Positions 27,760 to 39,037 are shown, numbered from the stretch's first letter. The stretch is DNA of 64,000 bases from Fictibacillus aquaticus (GCF_002245695.1 NZ_NOII01000001.1:558001-622000); one strand, 5' to 3'. Notes: generated by a model not told the origin, from the letters alone. A program made the numbers and translations.

Positions 27760-29760
27760 TCAGTCACCTTGTTCCTTCCTACCATCCACATCATTATAAT
27801 CATACGTTTTTGTCGTTTCCTCCTTGCCGTTTATATACAGCGTATAAGAAGCGGTTCCATCTTTCGCGACAGTCATCGGTATTTCATAGTCTTTCGTATC
27901 TGTGATCAATTCTTCAGCAAACACCTTGCCGCTTGAATTCATGTCACTGTATACAATTTTGACTGCTACAGGATCTTTTTTGTTTTTCTTTGGAATCCTG
28001 ACTGTCAGTTTGGCTTTAAACTGTTTTGATTCCAGTTCATCTGGCTGTGAACCGGTTTCATCTTCTTTCTCTTCTTCCTCTTCTTTAGCTGGATCTGGTC
28101 CATCTGACAGCTTTACTGTAATGCTGTCTCCTTTTTCAAGTTCTGTATAAGGCGATGGATCCTGAGAAATTACTTTCCCTTTTTCGACTGTATCAGAATA
28201 TTCAGTCTCATATATCGCATTGAGGCCAGCATCTTTTGCGAAATTATCCACTTCTTCCTTCGTAAGACCTATCAAATTATCCATCGTTATCACTTCTGGC
28301 CCTGAACTTACTCTGATTATGACCTGCACTTCTGAAGGGATAACATCTTCTCCTGCTTCTGGCTTCTGCGAAATGACTGATCCCTCTGGTTCCGTATCGG
28401 ATACTTCATAAATTATTTCTCTGTTAATATAACCTTTGCTTTCGAGAATATTTTCAGCTTCTCCGATGTTTAACCCTGTTATATCAGCCATTTTGCTTTC
28501 TTCCAGCCCTTTGGATACGGTGAGAACAATCTTGCTTCCTTCTTTTACTTTTGTTCCTGGAACCGGATTCTGTCTGATTACTTTACCATCTTCCACTTCA
28601 GGGTCATGTTGTTCTTTTCTGGTGACTTCGAGACCTAGAGCCGTCAGCTTATCGAGCGCATCTTCATACTCTTGGCTTTCTACATCAGGAACCGCGACCT
28701 CTTCTACATAAAACAAAGCCGGCAGCACCGTAAATGCCGCAGCTGCAGCTCCCCCGCCCAAAACGAGCAGGAGAAGCAGGATAAGCCACCATTTGCGTTT
28801 TTTCTTTTCAGGAAGCTTCTCGTCCTTCTTTTTATCAGGTTTTGTTTCAGGAAGATTTTTATTAGCGATGACTGGATCCATCATTTTTGTCTTTTCTTCT
28901 TCATTTTCCTGAAAGGCTGTCCATTTTTTTTCATTAAGCCTTTCGGGCGACAAAGCAGCCGCTACATCATCGAGCAGTTCATGAGCTGTATCATAACGGA
29001 AAATCGGGTTTTTTGATAAGCACCTCATTATGATGTTTTCTACGCTCTGCGGAATGTCCGGATTAAGCTTTCTAGGTTCGATAACTTGATCCTGAAGATG
29101 TTTCAATGCTACTGAAACCGGTGACTCTCCTGTAAACGGCACTCTTCCTGTCATCATTTCATACAAAACGACACCAAGCGAATAAATATCAGATTTCCCT
29201 GTTGCTAATCCGCCCCGTGCCTGTTCAGGAGAAAAATAGTGAACCGAGCCAAGTACTGAATTTGTATGTGTAATCGTCGCACTAGTAATGGCAAGAGCGA
29301 TCCCGAAGTCGGTCACTTTAGCCGTTCCGTGGCTGTTAAGCAAAATATTGTGGGGCTTGATGTCCCTGTGAATGATGCCATGATCATGAGCGACGGCCAT
29401 ACCAGAGGCGATCTGTTTAATAATATCTATAGATTGTTCCACAGATAATCTGCCGTGTTCTTTTATGTATTGCTTTAATGTCTTTCCTTGAACATATTCC
29501 ATGACAATAAAATAAATATTGTCTTCTTCTCCAACATCAAAAATGCTGACGATGTTCGGATGGTCAAGGCTAGTTGCTGCTTCAGCTTCTCTTTTAAACC
29601 GGCGGATGAATTCTTCATCGTCCGAGAACTCTGTCCTTAAAATTTTGACCGCAACATCTCGGTCCAAAATAAGGTCGACAGCTCTGTAGACGATAGCCAT
29701 CCCTCCATCACCAATAACTTCAAGCAGCTTATAACGGCCGCTGATTCGTTTGCCTATCAT
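27760..29760 (-). CDS. prkC: PASTA-domain serine/threonine kinase PrkC
   Basis: A membrane kinase that senses muropeptides and can trigger spore germination. Kinase domain 11-270: GDGGMAIVY loop, K39, HRDIKPHN with D133, DFG 151-153, activation-loop threonines T162, T164 and T166. One membrane segment at 324-350, then three PASTA repeats (about 354-560) and a C-terminal domain. 666 residues. The frame is open upstream, but the ATG at 29758-29760 comes just after the prpC stop and gives the family start MIGKRISGRY. Confidence 0.97.
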   Translation of the reverse strand: MIGKRISGRYKLLEVIGDGGMAIVYRAVDLILDRDVAVKILRTEFSDDEEFIRRFKREAEAATSLDHPNIVSIFDVGEEDNIYFIVMEYVQGKTLKQYIKEHGRLSVEQSIDIIKQIASGMAVAHDHGIIHRDIKPHNILLNSHGTAKVTDFGIALAITSATITHTNSVLGSVHYFSPEQARGGLATGKSDIYSLGVVLYEMMTGRVPFTGESPVSVALKHLQDQVIEPRKLNPDIPQSVENIIMRCLSKNPIFRYDTAHELLDDVAAALSPERLNEKKWTAFQENEEEKTKMMDPVIANKNLPETKPDKKKDEKLPEKKKRKWWLILLLLLVLGGGAAAAAFTVLPALFYVEEVAVPDVESQEYEDALDKLTALGLEVTRKEQHDPEVEDGKVIRQNPVPGTKVKEGSKIVLTVSKGLEESKMADITGLNIGEAENILESKGYINREIIYEVSDTEPEGSVISQKPEAGEDVIPSEVQVIIRVSSGPEVITMDNLIGLTKEEVDNFAKDAGLNAIYETEYSDTVEKGKVISQDPSPYTELEKGDSITVKLSDGPDPAKEEEEEKEDETGSQPDELESKQFKAKLTVRIPKKNKKDPVAVKIVYSDMNSSGKVFAEELITDTKDYEIPMTVAKDGTASYTLYINGKEETTKTYDYNDVDGRKEQGD

Positions 29761-29761
29761 G

Positions 29762-30529
29762 TTATGCTTCCCCTTCATGCACTTGAGGAATTTCTGCATT
29801 CATCACTAATGCTACCGTAATATTGTCATCTCCTCCATTACGGTTTGCTTCTTTAATGAATTCAAGCGCTGTTTCGCCGAGCGGAACATCTTTATTCCGC
29901 AAAATATGTTCTATTTTGTTTTTGTTCACTTTGTCTGACAGCCCATCTGAGCAAAGCATGAGTATATCTCCGCTTTTCCACTCAATGATTGAGAGTTCAG
30001 GCTCTACATCATAATCAGTACCTACCGCTTTCAAGATCACATTTTTCCTTGGGTGAATTTGTGCTTCATCTTCCGTTATTTGTCCCGATTTTACTAATTC
30101 ATTTACAAGTGTATCGTCTTCAGTCACCTTGCTGAAATTTTCTCCGCTCAGGAGATAGCACCTTGAATCACCAATGTTGCCTACAACTACAACAAAGGCA
30201 TCTCCTAACGCAGCTACAATAGTTGTTCCCATGCCTTTCATCGCATCGTTGCCGCTGGCAATGGTGTACACATGCTTATTGACCTCAGTGATTGTGTTGT
30301 GAAGCCATTCTTTACGGTTCTCTACACTTGCTAAAACTTCTTCAGGGATCGAGTTCCATTTTTCGGTAAAATATTTGATCGCCTGCTGGCTGGCAACTTC
30401 TCCAGCATTATGTCCTCCCATGCCATCTGCAATGATGGCAAGAAAGTGCTCACTTTTTGTGAACACTCCCCCGCTGTCTTCATTATGGTGCCGAACCAAA
30501 CCCGTATCACTTTGAAATGCGGTTTTCAA
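29762..30529 (-). CDS. prpC: PP2C-type protein phosphatase PrpC
   Basis: Partner phosphatase of PrkC; a PPM enzyme needing manganese. The motifs are RHHNEDS, ADGMGGHNAGE, GDSRCYLL, LCSDGL and GGDDNITV, with the metal-binding aspartates present. I start at TTG 30527-30529, five bases after GAGGTGA, because this gives MKTAFQSDTGLVRHHNED, which lines up with B. subtilis PrpC; a GTG three codons earlier would overlap the rlmN stop. 255 residues. One base separates it from prkC. Confidence 0.94.
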   Translation of the reverse strand: MKTAFQSDTGLVRHHNEDSGGVFTKSEHFLAIIADGMGGHNAGEVASQQAIKYFTEKWNSIPEEVLASVENRKEWLHNTITEVNKHVYTIASGNDAMKGMGTTIVAALGDAFVVVVGNIGDSRCYLLSGENFSKVTEDDTLVNELVKSGQITEDEAQIHPRKNVILKAVGTDYDVEPELSIIEWKSGDILMLCSDGLSDKVNKNKIEHILRNKDVPLGETALEFIKEANRNGGDDNITVALVMNAEIPQVHEGEA

Positions 30530-30534
30530 CGAAG

Positions 30535-31620
30535 TCACCTCGTCTCTTCTTTACGTTCCTTTGCACGGAGCTGGCCGCAGGCTGCATCGATATCGTGGCC
30601 TTGCTCACGCCTGATCGTGGCATTAATGCCTCGTTTTTTCAGCGTTTCCCAAAATTTAAAGATTTGATTTTTAGATGTCCTTACATAATCACGTTCTGGT
30701 ACATAGTTGACCGGAATCAGGTTCACGTGGCATTTGATCGGCTTGATCAGTGCTGCCAGTTCCTCTGCGTGCTCTACCTGGTCGTTTACACCGCCAAAGA
30801 GGCCGTATTCAAAAGTAACTCGGCGTCCCGTTTTTTTGATGTAATATTGGATTGAATCCATCAGCTCGTTAAGTGGATACATGCGGTTAACCGGCATAAG
30901 CTTGCTCCTGATCTCGGTATTTGGCGCATGAAGTGAGATCGCAAAATTGATTTGAAGTCCTTCATCGGCAAATTTGTAGATATATGGCACGATTCCGCTT
31001 GTAGAGATCGTGATATGACGCGCGCCAATATTGAGTCCTGCCTCATGGTTGATGATTTTAAGGAAGGACAAAAGCCCTTCATAGTTATCAAAAGGTTCAC
31101 CGATACCCATAACTACAACCGAAGATACACGTTCTTCTGTTTCATCAAGCGCTTTTTGCACTTGAAGAACCTGCGCCACAATTTCCCCTGCCAGCAGGTT
31201 TCTTTTAAGCCCTCCGAGTGTGGATGCGCAGAATGTGCAGCCTAATCGGCAGCCCACCTGTGTAGTCACACATATGCTGTTGCCATATTCATGACGCATC
31301 AAAACCGTTTCTATAGAGTATCCGTCTTGAAGTTCAAACAGAAACTTTATCGTTCCATCCGATGATTCCTGCCGGATTACTTCTTTCATTGGCTGAATAT
31401 GAAAATCCTGATCCAATTTTTCACGCAATCCTTTAGGAAGATTGGTCATTTCCTCAAATGATGTGGCTCTTTTTTGGTACAGCCACTCAAAAATTTGTTT
31501 CGCTCTGAATTTAGGTTCTTTTATCTCTGCCAGCCATCCTTCAAATTCATGAAGCTCTAATGAATAGATTGAAGGCTTTATGTTTGGTTTGGCCTGTTTT
31601 TCTGATAAAGGTTTAAGCAT
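30535..31620 (-). CDS. rlmN: Dual-specificity 23S rRNA/tRNA methyltransferase RlmN
   Basis: A radical-SAM enzyme that methylates C2 of A2503 in 23S rRNA and A37 in tRNAs. The cluster cysteines are in [21 protein letters not shown] and the region with the second catalytic cysteine near the end ([11 protein letters not shown]) are present. The long frame upstream is overlap with rsmB: the ATG at 31618-31620, after GGCGGTGAG, gives 361 residues like known RlmN. It overlaps rsmB by eight bases. Confidence 0.97.
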   Translation of the reverse strand: MLKPLSEKQAKPNIKPSIYSLELHEFEGWLAEIKEPKFRAKQIFEWLYQKRATSFEEMTNLPKGLREKLDQDFHIQPMKEVIRQESSDGTIKFLFELQDGYSIETVLMRHEYGNSICVTTQVGCRLGCTFCASTLGGLKRNLLAGEIVAQVLQVQKALDETEERVSSVVVMGIGEPFDNYEGLLSFLKIINHEAGLNIGARHITISTSGIVPYIYKFADEGLQINFAISLHAPNTEIRSKLMPVNRMYPLNELMDSIQYYIKKTGRRVTFEYGLFGGVNDQVEHAEELAALIKPIKCHVNLIPVNYVPERDYVRTSKNQIFKFWETLKKRGINATIRREQGHDIDAACGQLRAKERKEETR

Positions 31621-33007
31621 CTGTCTCACCGCCTGCTGTCTGTTTTTTTGTTTTCCTAAATGCTGCAATAAAAAATCCGTCACTGTTGAAGTAATGCGGC
31701 AGAATCTGCAGCTGTGATTCGTTGTCCGCAATATATGCCTGTACCGTTTCCGGCATTTTATCTTTAAATGTTGGATCATATTGAAGATCGGAAAATTCTT
31801 TTAAAATCCATGAAGCCATTTCTTCGTTTTCTTCCTTATCTATCGTGCATGTGCTGTAAACGAAAACGCCGCCATCTTTCAGCAAAGGAACTAAGCTGGC
31901 CACGATTTCTTTCTGTATAGATGAAAGGCGTGCAGCATCACTCTCGCTTTTTGTCCACTTCATATCAGGTTTTTTTCGGATCACCCCATACCCGCTGCAT
32001 GGAACATCTGCGAGTATGCGATCAAAGTATTCTTCACTATACTTCTCTCTCGCTTTTCTAGCATCTAGCGCCTCTGCATGTATGTTGTGAAGTCCTAATC
32101 TTTCTGCCTGTTCCTTAATAAGCTTAATCTTATGAGGATGAAGGTCGAGAGCTGTAATATCGCCTTGATTGTTCATCTGTTCGGCCAAATGTGTTGTTTT
32201 TCCTCCTGGAGCAGCACATGCATCAAGGATTTGTTCCCCGGGTTCTGGCGCGAGCGCTCTTGCTACTAACATAGAACTTTCATCCTGAATAGTCAGCAAG
32301 CCATCTTTATAAGCACTTGATCCTGGCAAAAACCCTTTTTCGGCCATGATGCTGTCTTCTGACAATTCGCCTTTTACAGCTGTTATTCCTTCTGCTTCTA
32401 GTGCAGCAATCGCTTCATCCCGAGAGCACTTCAGGACATTCACTCTTGCCGTTACAGGAGCAGGACTAAGATTAGACTCTGCCATTAGAGCGGCTGTTTC
32501 TGCTCCGTATTGGCTGCTCCATTTTTCAATCATCCATTCAGGGGTACTGAAATGAAGGGCAAGACGCTTGGTTTCATCCTCAATGCTCTCCGTACTGCGG
32601 ACACCTTCGCGCTGAATGCTGCGCAAAACCCCGTTAACAAGTCCGCCAATTCCACTATGGCCTTTCATTTTAGCGATAGTGACACTTTCATTAATAATAG
32701 CGTGATCAGGTACTCTGTCCATGTATAAAAACTGGAAAACAGACATTCTAAGAAGCACCCGAATCCAGTTGTCTTTTTTCTTCAGTTCTTTTTTCAGAAA
32801 AGGATCGATGTAAAAATCTAATGTGTTCTTGCGCTGGACGGTTCCATAGACTAGGTTAGTTAACAGCCCCTTGTCTCTTTCATCCATTCCTGACTTCTGC
32901 AGTTCCTGATGGATGAGCAGGTTGCTGTATGCCTGATTTTGTTCAATCTTAAGCAATATCTCAAAAGCGAGCTGTCTCACTGTTTTCTTTTTCGTTTTAT
33001 TCACCAA
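31613..33007 (-). CDS. rsmB: 16S rRNA (cytosine-967-C5)-methyltransferase
   Basis: RsmB methylates C967 with SAM. N-terminal NusB-like domain, then a Rossmann domain with [24 protein letters not shown] and the catalytic cysteine in [12 protein letters not shown]. 464 residues. The start is TTG at 33005-33007, 8 bases after AAGGAAGG, with GTG as second codon; either is possible. It overlaps the fmt stop by 11 bases. Confidence 0.95.
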   Translation of the reverse strand: MVNKTKKKTVRQLAFEILLKIEQNQAYSNLLIHQELQKSGMDERDKGLLTNLVYGTVQRKNTLDFYIDPFLKKELKKKDNWIRVLLRMSVFQFLYMDRVPDHAIINESVTIAKMKGHSGIGGLVNGVLRSIQREGVRSTESIEDETKRLALHFSTPEWMIEKWSSQYGAETAALMAESNLSPAPVTARVNVLKCSRDEAIAALEAEGITAVKGELSEDSIMAEKGFLPGSSAYKDGLLTIQDESSMLVARALAPEPGEQILDACAAPGGKTTHLAEQMNNQGDITALDLHPHKIKLIKEQAERLGLHNIHAEALDARKAREKYSEEYFDRILADVPCSGYGVIRKKPDMKWTKSESDAARLSSIQKEIVASLVPLLKDGGVFVYSTCTIDKEENEEMASWILKEFSDLQYDPTFKDKMPETVQAYIADNESQLQILPHYFNSDGFFIAAFRKTKKQTAGGETDA

Positions 33008-33926
33008 GTTTCATGCCTTCCTTCAGTTCGGCGCCTTTTAAATAATCACGTGACTGCATTCTTTTCTTGCCGGCAGGCTGCAATTCTGTCACAAAAATTG
33101 AAGTATTGCTGCCTGTTGCCACACAAAATCCATCTTGCTCGATGGAAGTGACTGTGCCAGGAAGAGCTGACTCTTTCGTTTCCCTTTTTTCTCCCCACCA
33201 TATTTTCATCACTTTGCCGTTGAGTGTAGTATAAGCCACAGGCCACGGATGCAGGCCGCGGATTTGATTATAGATAACGTTCCCGTCTTGATTCCATTCG
33301 ATTTTCTCTTGCTCTCTTGTAATGTTCCAAGCGTATGTTACCTTAGCATCATCCTGAGGTATTCCTTTAAGGCTGCCTTCAGAGAGCTGAGGGATTGTCT
33401 TGGATAAAAGCTCTGCACCTGCTGCACTGAGCTTATCGTGCAATGATCCGGTATGATCATGCTCCTCGATTTCCACTTCTGTCTGAGTGAGTATATCACC
33501 CGCGTCGAGCTTTTCAACCATATACATGATCGTAATACCCGTTTTCTTCTTTCCATCGAGAATGCTTTTGTGTATCGGTGCGCCGCCGCGGTATTCCGGA
33601 AGCAGGGAGGCATGAACGTTAATGCATCCAAGACGCGGAGCATCAAGAACGGCTTTCGGCAAAATCTGTCCGTAAGCTGCCGTTACGATCAAGTCTGGCT
33701 TTAATGCAAGAATATTTTCATAATCCTCTTTCAGCTTAACTGGCTGATAGACTTCGATTCCATGTTTCAGCGCCTCTTCTTTGACAGGAGTGGGCTTTAT
33801 TTCCCTTTTTCTTCCTACCGGTTTATCTGGCTGCGTAACAACGCCAGCTATCTCATAACCGTCTTCTGCCAGTCTGCGGAGCACAGGCACCGAGAAATCT
33901 GGTGTTCCCATAAAAACAATCTTCAT
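32997..33926 (-). CDS. fmt: Methionyl-tRNA formyltransferase
   Basis: Adds a formyl group to the initiator Met-t[14 protein letters not shown] at the N-terminus, catalytic [16 protein letters not shown], and a C-terminal OB-like tRNA-binding domain from about residue 205. 309 residues. It lies six bases after def, the enzyme that later removes the formyl group. Confidence 0.98.
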   Translation of the reverse strand: MKIVFMGTPDFSVPVLRRLAEDGYEIAGVVTQPDKPVGRKREIKPTPVKEEALKHGIEVYQPVKLKEDYENILALKPDLIVTAAYGQILPKAVLDAPRLGCINVHASLLPEYRGGAPIHKSILDGKKKTGITIMYMVEKLDAGDILTQTEVEIEEHDHTGSLHDKLSAAGAELLSKTIPQLSEGSLKGIPQDDAKVTYAWNITREQEKIEWNQDGNVIYNQIRGLHPWPVAYTTLNGKVMKIWWGEKRETKESALPGTVTSIEQDGFCVATGSNTSIFVTELQPAGKKRMQSRDYLKGAELKEGMKLGE

Positions 33927-33932
33927 AACATC

Positions 33933-34406
33933 CTACCTTTCAAATGCGCCTTCTTCATAATATTGAGTGACTTTAGAAGTAAAAAGCACTCCATTCAAAT
34001 GATCAACTTCGTGCTGTATCGCCCTCGCTGTAAAGCCTTCCGCTTTTAGCGTGAACGGTCTGCCCTTTTGATCGGCCGCAGTTACCATAATTTTGTCGGC
34101 TCTTTCTACGTCCCCAAACAAACCTGGAAAGCTCAAACAGCCTTCTGGTCCTGTCTGGGATCCTTGAAGTTCGGTAATGACAGGGTTGACCAGTGCGAGC
34201 GGGCCTAGTTCATCACCTGTATCAACAACTGCAACCCTTATTGAAATACCGATTTGCGGAGCAGCTAAGCCTACCCCTTCAGCTTCGTACATCGTATCAA
34301 ACATGTCTCTTATAAGCTTAACCAATTTTTTATCAAAAACTTTTACTTCTTCGCCCGCTGTTTCTAAGACAGGATCGGGATGAAGCACGATTTTTTTAAT
34401 AGCCAT
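33933..34406 (-). CDS. def: Peptide deformylase
   Basis: Removes the N-formyl group from new proteins. Three motifs: GVGLAAPQ, EGCLSFPG and QHEVDHLNG, which hold the metal cysteine and two histidines. 157 residues, type 1B-like short form. The frame opens with GTG at 34418, but this is within the AGGAGTG ribosome site, so I take the ATG at 34404-34406. Confidence 0.97.
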   Translation of the reverse strand: MAIKKIVLHPDPVLETAGEEVKVFDKKLVKLIRDMFDTMYEAEGVGLAAPQIGISIRVAVVDTGDELGPLALVNPVITELQGSQTGPEGCLSFPGLFGDVERADKIMVTAADQKGRPFTLKAEGFTARAIQHEVDHLNGVLFTSKVTQYYEEGAFER

Positions 34407-34434
34407 ATATTTGTCCACTCCTAATGCAGATTGC

Positions 34435-36840
34435 TTACATTATGCTCTGAACGTTCATATCTACCGCTATCTGCAGCTGGGTCTGTGTGATTTCACGCTG
34501 AAAATGATTTAATATTTCACGTATATACAATCTTAGCCCAGGTTCATTTTTGTATTTTACCATGACCTGATAACGATATCTATCTTTCAGACGTGCGATC
34601 GGGGAAGCGACCGGCCCTAGAATGATGCTTGAAGAATTCAGTTTGGTCTTTAAATATTCAGCTGCCTTTTCGCTCACCTCGATCGTCTTGACCAAATCTG
34701 GATGGCTGACCGTTATCAAGCTTAGAAAGTAATATGGCGGATATTGCATTGACCGCCGTGTATGCATCTCACGATTGTAAAATGATAGAAAATCGTGCCT
34801 AGAGGCGAATTCAATGCTGTAATGGCCGCAGTCATAAGATTGAATGACGACTTTACCAGGAAGCTCATCACGGCCGGCACGGCCGGCAACTTGTGTCAAA
34901 AGCTGAAATGTCTTTTCGGCCGCCCTAAAGTCTGGCAGATGCAGCATCGAGTCAGCCGCTAAAACACCAACGAGCGTTACCTTTGGAAAATCAAGACCTT
35001 TAGCGATCATCTGTGTACCCAGAAGGATATCCGCCTCTCCTTTGCCGAATGCCGTAAGAAGTTTTTCGTGGCTACCTTTCCTTGAAGTTGTATCCACGTC
35101 CATCCGGATTACCCGTGCTTCGGGAAGCAGCCTTGCGAGTTCTTCCTCCACCTTTTGTGTACCTGTTCCAAAAAAACGGATATGCTGCCCTGTGCAAGAT
35201 GGACAAGTTTCCGGCATCATCTCTTCATGTCCACAATAATGGCATTTTAATTGATGCCCTTTTTTGTGATAAGTAAGGGAAATATCACAATGAGGACACG
35301 TCACCGCATATCCGCAGTCGCGGCAAAGAACAAATGAAGAATAGCCTCGCCTGTTCAGAAAAAGTACAATCTGCTCGTTGTTTTGGAGTCTGATTTGCAT
35401 CTCTTCCATAAGAAGCCTCGAAAACATGGAGCGGTTTCCTTCATGAAGCTCTTCTCTCATGTCTGCCACCTCCACTGGCGGCAGTTCTTGCATCATGACC
35501 CTTTTTGTCAGGCTGCTCAAGGTGTAAACACCTTTTTGCGCTCTTGCGTAAGATTCGAGTGAAGGAGTTGCACTGCCAAGTACGACAGGACAAGAATGAT
35601 GGTTTCCGCGCCAAATCGCAACATCTCTGGCATGATATCTCGGATTATCATCTTGTTTATAGCTCGTCTCATGTTCCTCATCGATAATAATCAGTCCAAG
35701 GTTTTGAAACGGAGCAAACACTGCAGAACGCGCTCCGACTACAACTGACACTTCCTTCCGGAGAATTTTTCGCCATTCATCATACTTTTCCCCTTTTGAA
35801 AGTCCGCTGTGCAAGACGGCTACTTTCGAACCGAATCTTCCTTTAAACCTTGTTACCATCTGCGGTGTAAGGGCGATTTCAGGGACAAGGACAATCGATT
35901 CCTTTCCGCTGTTCAGCGCTTTATCGATGGATTGCAAATATATTTCAGTCTTTCCGCTGCCTGTCACTCCATGCAGCAGAACAGTCTCATGTTCATTCTT
36001 TTCCATAGCGTGCAGTAATGGCTGAATCGCCTTTTCTTGGAGTTCAGTCAACTCCAGCGGCTGTGTCTTTTTTTCAGTTCGCCCTGCAAAAGGGTCGCGG
36101 TATACCTCTCTTGTATCGATGCAGACTGCGCCTTTCTTTTCCAAGGAAGCGACAGACTGTGCGCTGGAACCAGTACTATTTAAAAGCGTCTGCAGCTCCT
36201 GCTCTGGCAGAGTACAAAGACTTAAAAGCACCTCTTTTTGCTTGACCGAACGCTCGGGAAGTTTCAGAGCCATTGCTTCTGCTTCGGCTGCAGTCAATGA
36301 TAATCTCACAAACTTTTTCTTTTTTTTGACTGCCTGATCCTTCACTTTATATATAACATCTAAGACTCCTGCTCTGGCCTGCTGCTGGAAAAGCGCCAGC
36401 GACTCTGGAAATTCTCTCATCACTTCTTCCAGGCTCACTTCATCTCTTCCGCTAAAAAGGGGTGAAAGCGGAAAATCATCCGGCGGCTCTCCTGTTAACA
36501 CAAATGATTTGCTGTATGACGCTTTCATCGCAGCTGGCAGCATGGCTTGAAATACAGTTATATAGAAGCTGAGCGTTTCTTCAGACAGCCATTGGCCTAG
36601 CTTTAAAAGCTCATCCGTCAAAACCGGAACGGGATCGAGGACATCCTCGATCGGCTTCAGTTTGTTATGCTCACTGGAGCTTGAAAAGCCTGTCACAAAT
36701 CCCTGCAGCTTCCGCGGACCAAACGGAACAATGACCCGCATACCGGGAAGCACAGAACTTTCCAGATGCTCTGGAACTTTATAATCAAATGATTTGTTAA
36801 CAAGCCCTGTCGGAAGGTCTACAACAACCTGGGCAATCAT
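34435..36840 (-). CDS. priA: Primosomal protein N' (PriA helicase)
   Basis: Restarts replication at stalled forks. N-terminal 3'BD domain (GMRVIVPFGPRKLQGFV), Walker A GVTGSGKTEIY, DEEH box, zinc-binding cysteines in CRDCGYAVTCPHC and CHYCGHEEMMPETCPSC, then GTQMIAKG and QVAGRAGR. 801 residues. The start overlaps the coaBC stop (ATGA), so they are coupled. Confidence 0.97.
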   Translation of the reverse strand: MIAQVVVDLPTGLVNKSFDYKVPEHLESSVLPGMRVIVPFGPRKLQGFVTGFSSSSEHNKLKPIEDVLDPVPVLTDELLKLGQWLSEETLSFYITVFQAMLPAAMKASYSKSFVLTGEPPDDFPLSPLFSGRDEVSLEEVMREFPESLALFQQQARAGVLDVIYKVKDQAVKKKKKFVRLSLTAAEAEAMALKLPERSVKQKEVLLSLCTLPEQELQTLLNSTGSSAQSVASLEKKGAVCIDTREVYRDPFAGRTEKKTQPLELTELQEKAIQPLLHAMEKNEHETVLLHGVTGSGKTEIYLQSIDKALNSGKESIVLVPEIALTPQMVTRFKGRFGSKVAVLHSGLSKGEKYDEWRKILRKEVSVVVGARSAVFAPFQNLGLIIIDEEHETSYKQDDNPRYHARDVAIWRGNHHSCPVVLGSATPSLESYARAQKGVYTLSSLTKRVMMQELPPVEVADMREELHEGNRSMFSRLLMEEMQIRLQNNEQIVLFLNRRGYSSFVLCRDCGYAVTCPHCDISLTYHKKGHQLKCHYCGHEEMMPETCPSCTGQHIRFFGTGTQKVEEELARLLPEARVIRMDVDTTSRKGSHEKLLTAFGKGEADILLGTQMIAKGLDFPKVTLVGVLAADSMLHLPDFRAAEKTFQLLTQVAGRAGRDELPGKVVIQSYDCGHYSIEFASRHDFLSFYNREMHTRRSMQYPPYYFLSLITVSHPDLVKTIEVSEKAAEYLKTKLNSSSIILGPVASPIARLKDRYRYQVMVKYKNEPGLRLYIREILNHFQREITQTQLQIAVDMNVQSIM

Positions 36841-38042
36841 CTGCCCATCAGCTCCGATACTTCCTCTAACAGCAGTTCGGCTGCTCTATCTTTTGACACA
36901 AGAGGCAGTACTTTCTTTTTCCCGTCTGCATGAAGCAGAAGCAGTTCGTTCGTCTCGCTTCCGAATCCAGATCCTTCTTTCGAAACATCATTTGCTGCCA
37001 CTAGATCAAGGTTTTTACGGCGCAGCTTACCTTCCGCATACTCTTCAAGATTGTCTGTTTCTGCCGCAAATCCCACAAGTATCTGATGCTCTTTCTTCCT
37101 GCCGAGAGATTCGAGTATGTCGACTGTCTTTTCCATCTCGATCTGCCATGCCTCATTTGTTTTTTTCATTTTGCTGTTGTATCGTACTGCTGGTTTGTAA
37201 TCGGCTACTGCTGCACATTTAATAACTATATCCTGTGAGCCATACTCTCTCATTACAGCGTCGAACATTTCCTGCGTTGATACAACATACTTTACATCGA
37301 CGCCTTCAGGTACTGATAAATTTGTCGGTCCTGATACAAGGGTAACGTCTGCTCCCATTCTTTTTGCAGCACGGGCGAGCGCATATCCCATTTTTCCTGA
37401 AGAGAAGTTCGTGAAGTAGCGGACTGGATCCACCATCTCACGTGTCGGACCCGCTGTGATCAGCACTTTTTTATCTTTCAAAAGCTGTCGCGGACTGCTT
37501 TCTTCTTTAAAGTAATCTTCAGCTGATTTCACAATTTCTTCCGGCTCTGCAAGCCTTCCTTTACCGACATATCCGCACGCCAGCAAGCCTTCACCCGGCT
37601 CGATAAAACGGTACCCGAAAGAACCAAGCTTTTGCATGTTTTCCTTTACTGCTGGATGATTGTACATGTTCACGTTCATAGCTGGCGCGATGATCACTGG
37701 CGCAGTCACAGCCAGAAGAGTCGTCGTGAGCATGTCATCTCCTATGCCATTTGCCAATTTTCCGATCACATTGGCAGTCGCAGGTGCGATCAATACTAAA
37801 TCTGCCCAATCCGCCAAATCGATGTGGCTGACGACTTCTGGGTTTTTCTCTTCAAATGTGTCTGTATATACATCGCCGCGCGTTAATGTTTGAAAGGTTA
37901 ACGGTGTAATAAACTGCTGTGCTGATTCGGTAAGGATGACTTTGACAGTATATCCGCTCTGATACAGCCGGCTTGCGATCGTTGCGGACTTATAAGCGGC
38001 TATTCCCCCTGAAACACATAGAAGTATATTTTTTTTGTCCAT
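36837..38042 (-). CDS. coaBC: Phosphopantothenoylcysteine decarboxylase/synthetase CoaBC
   Basis: A two-domain enzyme of coenzyme A synthesis. The N-terminal flavin domain (CoaC) has NILLCVSGGIAAYK, the catalytic histidine in SHIDLADWAD and PAMNVNMY; the C-terminal domain (CoaB) has ITAGPTREMVDPVRYFTNFSSGKMG and KCAAVADY. 401 residues. It is first of the long run to rpe; the 155-base gap upstream holds the rpoZ terminator and should hold its promoter. Confidence 0.97.
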   Translation of the reverse strand: MDKKNILLCVSGGIAAYKSATIASRLYQSGYTVKVILTESAQQFITPLTFQTLTRGDVYTDTFEEKNPEVVSHIDLADWADLVLIAPATANVIGKLANGIGDDMLTTTLLAVTAPVIIAPAMNVNMYNHPAVKENMQKLGSFGYRFIEPGEGLLACGYVGKGRLAEPEEIVKSAEDYFKEESSPRQLLKDKKVLITAGPTREMVDPVRYFTNFSSGKMGYALARAAKRMGADVTLVSGPTNLSVPEGVDVKYVVSTQEMFDAVMREYGSQDIVIKCAAVADYKPAVRYNSKMKKTNEAWQIEMEKTVDILESLGRKKEHQILVGFAAETDNLEEYAEGKLRRKNLDLVAANDVSKEGSGFGSETNELLLLHADGKKKVLPLVSKDRAAELLLEEVSELMGR

Positions 38043-38155
38043 ATAAAGCCTCCGTCCATCAGTTTACATAATATTTTTATGGTATTGTTCTTTATATATT
38101 TATTTTACAGCAATTGCACCTTCTTGCCTTGTCCATTTGCTCATGATGTCGCGAA

Positions 38156-38190
38156 TCAAAAAAATAACAACCTTTTATAAAAAGGTTGTA
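38156..38190 (-). terminator. Intrinsic terminator after rpoZ
   Basis: ACAACCTTTT-TAT-AAAAGGTTGT followed by TATTTTTTT on the minus strand, starting about ten bases after the rpoZ stop. Confidence 0.93.
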
Positions 38191-38197
38191 TTTTTCA

Positions 38198-38407
38198 TTA
38201 CTCTTCTATTTTTTCTGCTTTTACCGGCATCAAGATGCCTTCATGAATTTCTTCCAGCGCTTTCCCTACAAATTTATGCGAGACAGGTTTGGCGATCTGC
38301 TGGTTTTCATGTTTTTGAATTTCTCTTGCTCTTTTTGAAGATAGAGTGACAAGTGAATATTTGGAATCGATCTTTTCCATTAATGAGTCAATTGAAGGGT
38401 ATAACAA
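38198..38407 (-). CDS. rpoZ: RNA polymerase omega subunit
   Basis: A 69-residue subunit that stabilises beta'. [28 protein letters not shown] and the block [11 protein letters not shown] match the family. The start is TTG, nine bases after AGGAG; this places the residues as in B. subtilis MLDPSIDSLM. It follows gmk by five bases, as in most bacteria. Confidence 0.96.
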   Translation of the reverse strand: MLYPSIDSLMEKIDSKYSLVTLSSKRAREIQKHENQQIAKPVSHKFVGKALEEIHEGILMPVKAEKIEE

Positions 38408-38412
38408 TATAA

Positions 38413-39024
38413 TCAGCTCCTAAACATTTTTTCATACTTTGGCTGTACGTGTGAAACTTTGCAGTGTTCAGCAGTAATGATGGACTTTATTCGGTCGCAT
38501 GCGCTTTCTACTTCATCGTTCACGACAGAGTAATCGTAATGTTTCATCATTTCGATTTCTTCTTTCGCGACGGACATACGGTTGTTGATCAAGTCCTCTG
38601 TTTCCGTTCCCCTGCCTACGATGCGGCTTCTCAGTTCGTCTAGGCTTGGCGGCGTAAGGAAGATAAACACGCCTTCTGGAAAGCTTTTCTTAACCTGCAG
38701 AGCACCCTGCACTTCAATCTCAAGAAGAACATCTCTTCCTTCGTCAAGTGTCTGGTTTACATATTCTATCGGCGTACCGTAATAGTTTCCAACATATTCA
38801 GCCCATTCCAGGAGTTCGTTCTGCTCAATCATCTTCAAAAACTCGTCTTTTGTCTTGAAGAAGTATTCAACCCCGTTTGTTTCTCCTTCACGAGGATTCC
38901 GTGTAGTAGCAGAAACAGAATATTGGATATTAAGCTTCTGCGCCCGCAGTGCCTTGCATATCGTGCCTTTTCCGACCCCGGAAGGGCCTGATAAAATAAA
39001 TAAAATTCCTCTTTCGCTTTTCAT
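38413..39024 (-). CDS. gmk: Guanylate kinase
   Basis: Makes GDP from GMP and ATP. P-loop [10 protein letters not shown], then [13 protein letters not shown] and the acidic GMP site with FFKTKDEF and YVGNYYGTP. 203 residues. The ATG at 39022-39024 follows GGAGG by five bases and replaces the longer open frame. It starts 14 bases after remA. Confidence 0.98.
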   Translation of the reverse strand: MKSERGILFILSGPSGVGKGTICKALRAQKLNIQYSVSATTRNPREGETNGVEYFFKTKDEFLKMIEQNELLEWAEYVGNYYGTPIEYVNQTLDEGRDVLLEIEVQGALQVKKSFPEGVFIFLTPPSLDELRSRIVGRGTETEDLINNRMSVAKEEIEMMKHYDYSVVNDEVESACDRIKSIITAEHCKVSHVQPKYEKMFRS

Positions 39025-39037
39025 CGCATCCTCCAAC